16,450 nt of DNA. Origin: Clostridiales bacterium. GTDB lineage: Bacteria; Bacillota; Clostridia; Oscillospirales; Oscillospiraceae. Numbering within the stretch: position 1 is the stretch's first letter; each line of letters begins with the position of its first letter. Positions 13,605 to 16,450 of this stretch are shown here, piece by piece. The stretch covers positions 1-16,450 of the forward strand of contig SFHI01000074.1 in the NCBI GenBank assembly GCA_004555705.1. The letters are read 5' to 3'. The position numbers and the translations under genes are program-made. The notes under the pieces are model-generated. The model was given only the letters and a program-made list of their open reading frames with translations, was not told the DNA's origin and made no database searches.

Positions 13605-14498
13605 ATGGACAAACAAAACCGTAAGGGCTGGCTTTATCTGCTGCCCGCCCTGATATTTCTGGGGCTGTTTCTGGTATACCCGCTGGTGGACGTGATGATC
13701 TACTCCGCGGAGGAGGGCTTCAACTTCGCCTCCCAGACCCACCGGGGGGTGGGCCTGGGGAACTTCTCCTATGTGCTGCGGGACCCCTACTTCCTCCAGG
13801 CGGTGAAGAATACCTTTATCCTCGTGATTATCACGGTACCCGTGTCCACGGGGCTGGCGCTGCTGATCTCCCTGGGCTTAAGCTCCATCCGGAAGCTGCG
13901 GGAGCTGTACCAGACCGTGTACTTCCTGCCCTATGTGACGAATACCCTGGCGGTGGGCCTGGTGTTCATGATCCTGTTCAAGAAAACCCCCTACACCGAC
14001 GGTCTGGCGAACCTGGTGCTATCCTGGTTCGGGGCGGGGCCGGTGGACTTCATCGACGGGCCCTACTGGGCAAAAATGCTGGTGCTGTGCGTGTACACCG
14101 TGTGGATCGTCAGCCCCTTCAAGATTCTGATTCTCACCAGCGCCCTGGCCTCGGTGAATCCGCTCTACTACAGCGCGGCCAGGATTGACGGGACGCCCAA
14201 GTGGCGGGTTTTCACCCGGATCACCCTGCCCATGATCTCCCCCACGGTGTTTTATCTCGTGATTACGGGCTTCATCGGAGCGTTCAAGGCCTATTCCGAC
14301 GCGGTGGCTCTGTTCGGGGTGGATTTGAACGCCGCGGGGATGAACACCATTGTGGGCTATGTCTATGATATGCTCTACGGCGACTCCGGCGGCTACCCCT
14401 CCTACGCCTCGGCGGCGGCCATGATTCTCTTCGCCATTGTGCTGACCATCACCTGCATCAATCTGCTGGTGAGCCGGAAGCACGTCCACTATTCGTAA
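13605..14498 (+). CDS. ABC transporter permease, MalF/UgpA type
   Basis: A 297-residue inner-membrane protein with about six hydrophobic helices, starting with WLYLLPALIFLGLFLVYPLV, typical of the first permease of CUT1 sugar importers. The conserved cytoplasmic EAA-type loop that docks on the ATPase is YSAARIDGTPKWRVFTRITLP (about residues 189-209). A GAGGTAGG binding site precedes the ATG, 11 bp after the ATPase gene. It forms the channel with the permease encoded next. Confidence 0.92.
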   Translation: MDKQNRKGWLYLLPALIFLGLFLVYPLVDVMIYSAEEGFNFASQTHRGVGLGNFSYVLRDPYFLQAVKNTFILVIITVPVSTGLALLISLGLSSIRKLRELYQTVYFLPYVTNTLAVGLVFMILFKKTPYTDGLANLVLSWFGAGPVDFIDGPYWAKMLVLCVYTVWIVSPFKILILTSALASVNPLYYSAARIDGTPKWRVFTRITLPMISPTVFYLVITGFIGAFKAYSDAVALFGVDLNAAGMNTIVGYVYDMLYGDSGGYPSYASAAAMILFAIVLTITCINLLVSRKHVHYS

Positions 14499-14510
14499 GG
14501 AGGGGTCACC

Positions 14511-15374
14511 ATGGATTTTGAGCGGATTGAACGCTCCGCCAGACTGCGCAGGCGCGTGGGCACCGGCGTGCTGTATGCGCTGCTGACGGTCTGGGCGGTT
14601 ATCGTGCTGTTTCCCTTCTACTGGATGCTGCTGACCTCGGTGAAAAGCTACGGCGCCTACAACTCCGAATGGGTGCCCAAGCTCTATACCACCGACCCCA
14701 CCCTGGAGAATTACCGGACGGCTTTCACCGCCGTGCCCCTGGGCGGGTATTTCGTCAACACCATCATTTTCACTCTGGGCACCACCGCGCTGATGCTGAT
14801 GGTCACGGTGCTGGCGGCCTTTGCCTTCTCCAGGCTGAAGTTCCGGGGACGGGATCTGATGTTTACCGCGTTTCTCGCCCTGATGATGATTCCCGGGGAG
14901 CTGGTGGTGATTACCAATTTCGTCACCATTACAAACTGGGATTTGCGCAACACCTTCTTAGGGCTGATTCTGCCGTCGGTGACCTCGGTGTTCTACATCT
15001 ACCTGCTGAGGGAGAATTTTGCCCAGGTGCCGGACGAACTGTATTACGCGGCAAAGGTGGACGGAACCTCGGATCTCAAGTACCTGTTTAAAGTCATGAT
15101 CCCCATCTGCCGTCCCACCATCATCACCGTCACCATTCTGAAGGTCATCGAGTGCTGGAACAGCTATGTGTGGCCCCGGCTGATCACCGACGATCAGGCC
15201 TACTTCCTGGTATCCAACGGCATCCAGGAGATTCGGGAGAACGGCTTCGGCCGGGAGAATATCCCTGCCATGATGGCCGCCGTGGTGGTGATCTCCGCGC
15301 CGCTGATCGTGCTGTTTCTGGTGTTCCGGAAGAAAATCATGGCCGGTGTGGCCCGGGGAGGTACCAAAGGATGA
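14511..15374 (+). CDS. ABC transporter permease, MalG/UgpE type
   Basis: A 287-residue inner-membrane protein with about six helices. The start of the first helix contains VIVLFPFYWMLLTSVKS, typical of the second CUT1 permease. The EAA-type loop is YYAAKVDGTSDLKYLFKVMIP (about 179-199). AAGGAGGGG sits just before the ATG, 12 bp after the preceding permease. Its stop overlaps the start of the binding-protein gene by four bases (ATGA), implying translational coupling. Confidence 0.92.
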   Translation: MDFERIERSARLRRRVGTGVLYALLTVWAVIVLFPFYWMLLTSVKSYGAYNSEWVPKLYTTDPTLENYRTAFTAVPLGGYFVNTIIFTLGTTALMLMVTVLAAFAFSRLKFRGRDLMFTAFLALMMIPGELVVITNFVTITNWDLRNTFLGLILPSVTSVFYIYLLRENFAQVPDELYYAAKVDGTSDLKYLFKVMIPICRPTIITVTILKVIECWNSYVWPRLITDDQAYFLVSNGIQEIRENGFGRENIPAMMAAVVVISAPLIVLFLVFRKKIMAGVARGGTKG

Positions 15375-16450
15375 AAAGAATCCTTGCATTGGTGCTGGCC
15401 CTTTTCATGGTGTGCTCTCTGGCGGGCTGCCACGGCTCCCGGGAGAAGAAGAGCTTTTCCATCCCCGGGGCGTTTGACGAGAGCCGGGATTACGAGATCA
15501 CCTTCTGGGCGAAAAACGACACCAACCTGACCCAGGTGGCCATCTACAAGCAGGCCATCGAGGATTTCCAGGCGCTGTACCCCAACATCACCGTGAATCT
15601 GCGGCTGTACACCGACTACGGCAAGATTTACAACGATGTGATTACCAACATTGCCACGGACACCACCCCCAACGTCTGCATCACCTACCCCGACCACATC
15701 GCCACCTATCTGACCGGGGCGGACACCGTGGCCGCGCTGGATGAGCTGATCGATGATCCCCGCTACGGTCTGGGAGGGAAGGAGCTCCGCTTCGATTCCC
15801 CCACCCGGCAGGAGATCATCCCGGAGTTCCTGGAGGAATGCGCCATTGACGGCCAGCTCTACGCCATCCCCTTCATGCGTTCCACGGAGGCCTGTTATGT
15901 AAACAAGACCTATGTGGAAAAGCTGGGGTATACCCTGCCGGAAAAGCTGACCTGGGACTTCATCTGGGAGGTCTCCGAGGCGGCCATGGAGAAGGATGCC
16001 GACGGCAATTTCCTCTTAAACGGCCAGAAGGTGCTGATTCCCTTTATTTACAAATCCACGGACAACATGATGATCCAGCTGCTGCGGCAGAAGGGGGCGG
16101 GGTACTCCACCGATGCCGGGGAAATTGAAATCTTCAATGACACCACCCGGGAGCTGCTGCTGACCATCGCCGAGCACGCGGAAACCGGGGCCTTCAACAC
16201 CTTCAAGCTGGCGGGGTATCCGGCCAACTTCCTCAACGCCGGGCAGTGCGTCTTTGCCATTGACTCCACGGCGGGCGCCACCTGGATGGGCTCCGATGCC
16301 CCCCTCATTGACATTGCCGAGGAGAAGCTGGTGCGCTTTGAAACCCAGGTTATGACCATCCCCCAGGTTGACCCGGAGCACCCCTGGATGATCTCCCAGG
16401 GCCCCAGCCTCTGCGTGTTCCGGAAGGAGGATCCCCAGGAGGTGCTGGCA
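15371..16450 (+). CDS. Extracellular solute-binding lipoprotein, family 1 (partial; runs off the window)
   Basis: The first 360 residues of a binding protein, still open at the window end. The signal peptide MKRILALVLALFMVCSLAGC has a lipobox LAGC with Cys20, so the mature protein is membrane-anchored outside the cell and delivers solute to the permeases. The body shows family-1 (MalE/UgpB-like) features: DYEITFWAKND at the start of the mature domain, a YNDVITNIATDTTPNV segment, and GQLYAIPFMRSTEACYVNKTYVEKLG, where the lobe that grips ligand usually reads YALPxxxxxxxLYYNK. Start from the ATGA overlap with the upstream permease. Family binding proteins are about 420-470 residues, so roughly 60-110 residues are missing. 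Substrate cannot be assigned; sugar or glycerol-3-phosphate are the common choices in the family. Confidence 0.92.
   Translation, partial: MKRILALVLALFMVCSLAGCHGSREKKSFSIPGAFDESRDYEITFWAKNDTNLTQVAIYKQAIEDFQALYPNITVNLRLYTDYGKIYNDVITNIATDTTPNVCITYPDHIATYLTGADTVAALDELIDDPRYGLGGKELRFDSPTRQEIIPEFLEECAIDGQLYAIPFMRSTEACYVNKTYVEKLGYTLPEKLTWDFIWEVSEAAMEKDADGNFLLNGQKVLIPFIYKSTDNMMIQLLRQKGAGYSTDAGEIEIFNDTTRELLLTIAEHAETGAFNTFKLAGYPANFLNAGQCVFAIDSTAGATWMGSDAPLIDIAEEKLVRFETQVMTIPQVDPEHPWMISQGPSLCVFRKEDPQEVLA

Noticed and set aside
12499..16450. Naming the ABC operon as ugp or a specific sugar transporter
   Set aside because: Family membership (CUT1-like) is clear but no residue visible here fixes the substrate, and the binding protein is incomplete.

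Overview
The window is about 16.5 kb of GC-rich DNA. It looks like a chromosomal segment from a Gram-positive gut Clostridia of the Oscillospirales/Ruminococcaceae type. Evidence for this: strong AGGAGG-type ribosome binding sites, lipoprotein signal peptides, a methionine T-box in front of the methionyl-tRNA synthetase gene, a separate ruvC-ruvA-ruvB cluster, and a zinc-ribbon protein of a kind common in these bacteria. Genus is inference only. There is no phage, plasmid, transposase or CRISPR locus.

Layout: 1-330 holds no gene but contains part of a repeat (B1) and a promoter. 331-1977 (+) is a secreted M3-type zinc metallopeptidase lipoprotein, followed by a possible 33-residue ORF and a terminator. 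2550-4865 (+) is a Zn/Cd-type P1B ATPase with a very large His/Cys tandem-repeat region, driven by a promoter with an ArsR/CadC-like palindrome at its start site. 5241-6089 (+) is a compact amidohydrolase. 6384-6662 (-) is a four-CxxC zinc-ribbon protein with a perfect consensus promoter. 6850-9713 (-) is a Holliday-junction cluster read in the order 49-residue membrane protein, ruvC, ruvA, ruvB. 9977-11858 (-) is metG, complete at both ends but broken by a frameshifting deletion just after KMSKS, with an intact Met T-box leader. 12499 to the window end (+) is a sugar-type ABC importer operon: ATPase, two permeases and the start of a binding lipoprotein.

The most striking feature is not a gene. 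Six copies of an intergenic element (A1-A6; 138-250 bp) lie in nearly every larger gap. Most have ends of the type CGATAAATTGTTGTTT / AAACAACAATTTATCG and carry one or two hairpin arms built around CCAGT...ACTGG. The arms occur as sequence variants that keep pairing by compensatory changes. A second element (B1, B2) has the same ends but a different core made of TTGACAATT iterations. Two of the elements interrupt the ruvC-ruvA-ruvB cluster and one sits in the presumed leader of the ABC operon. They look like non-autonomous mobile palindromic elements (MITE/REP-like) whose mobilising enzyme is not in this window.

The genes are separate housekeeping or transport units rather than one system. 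The ruv genes form the branch-migration and resolution machine. The T-box would couple metG to uncharged tRNA-Met. The ABC operon imports an unidentified, probably carbohydrate-like, solute.
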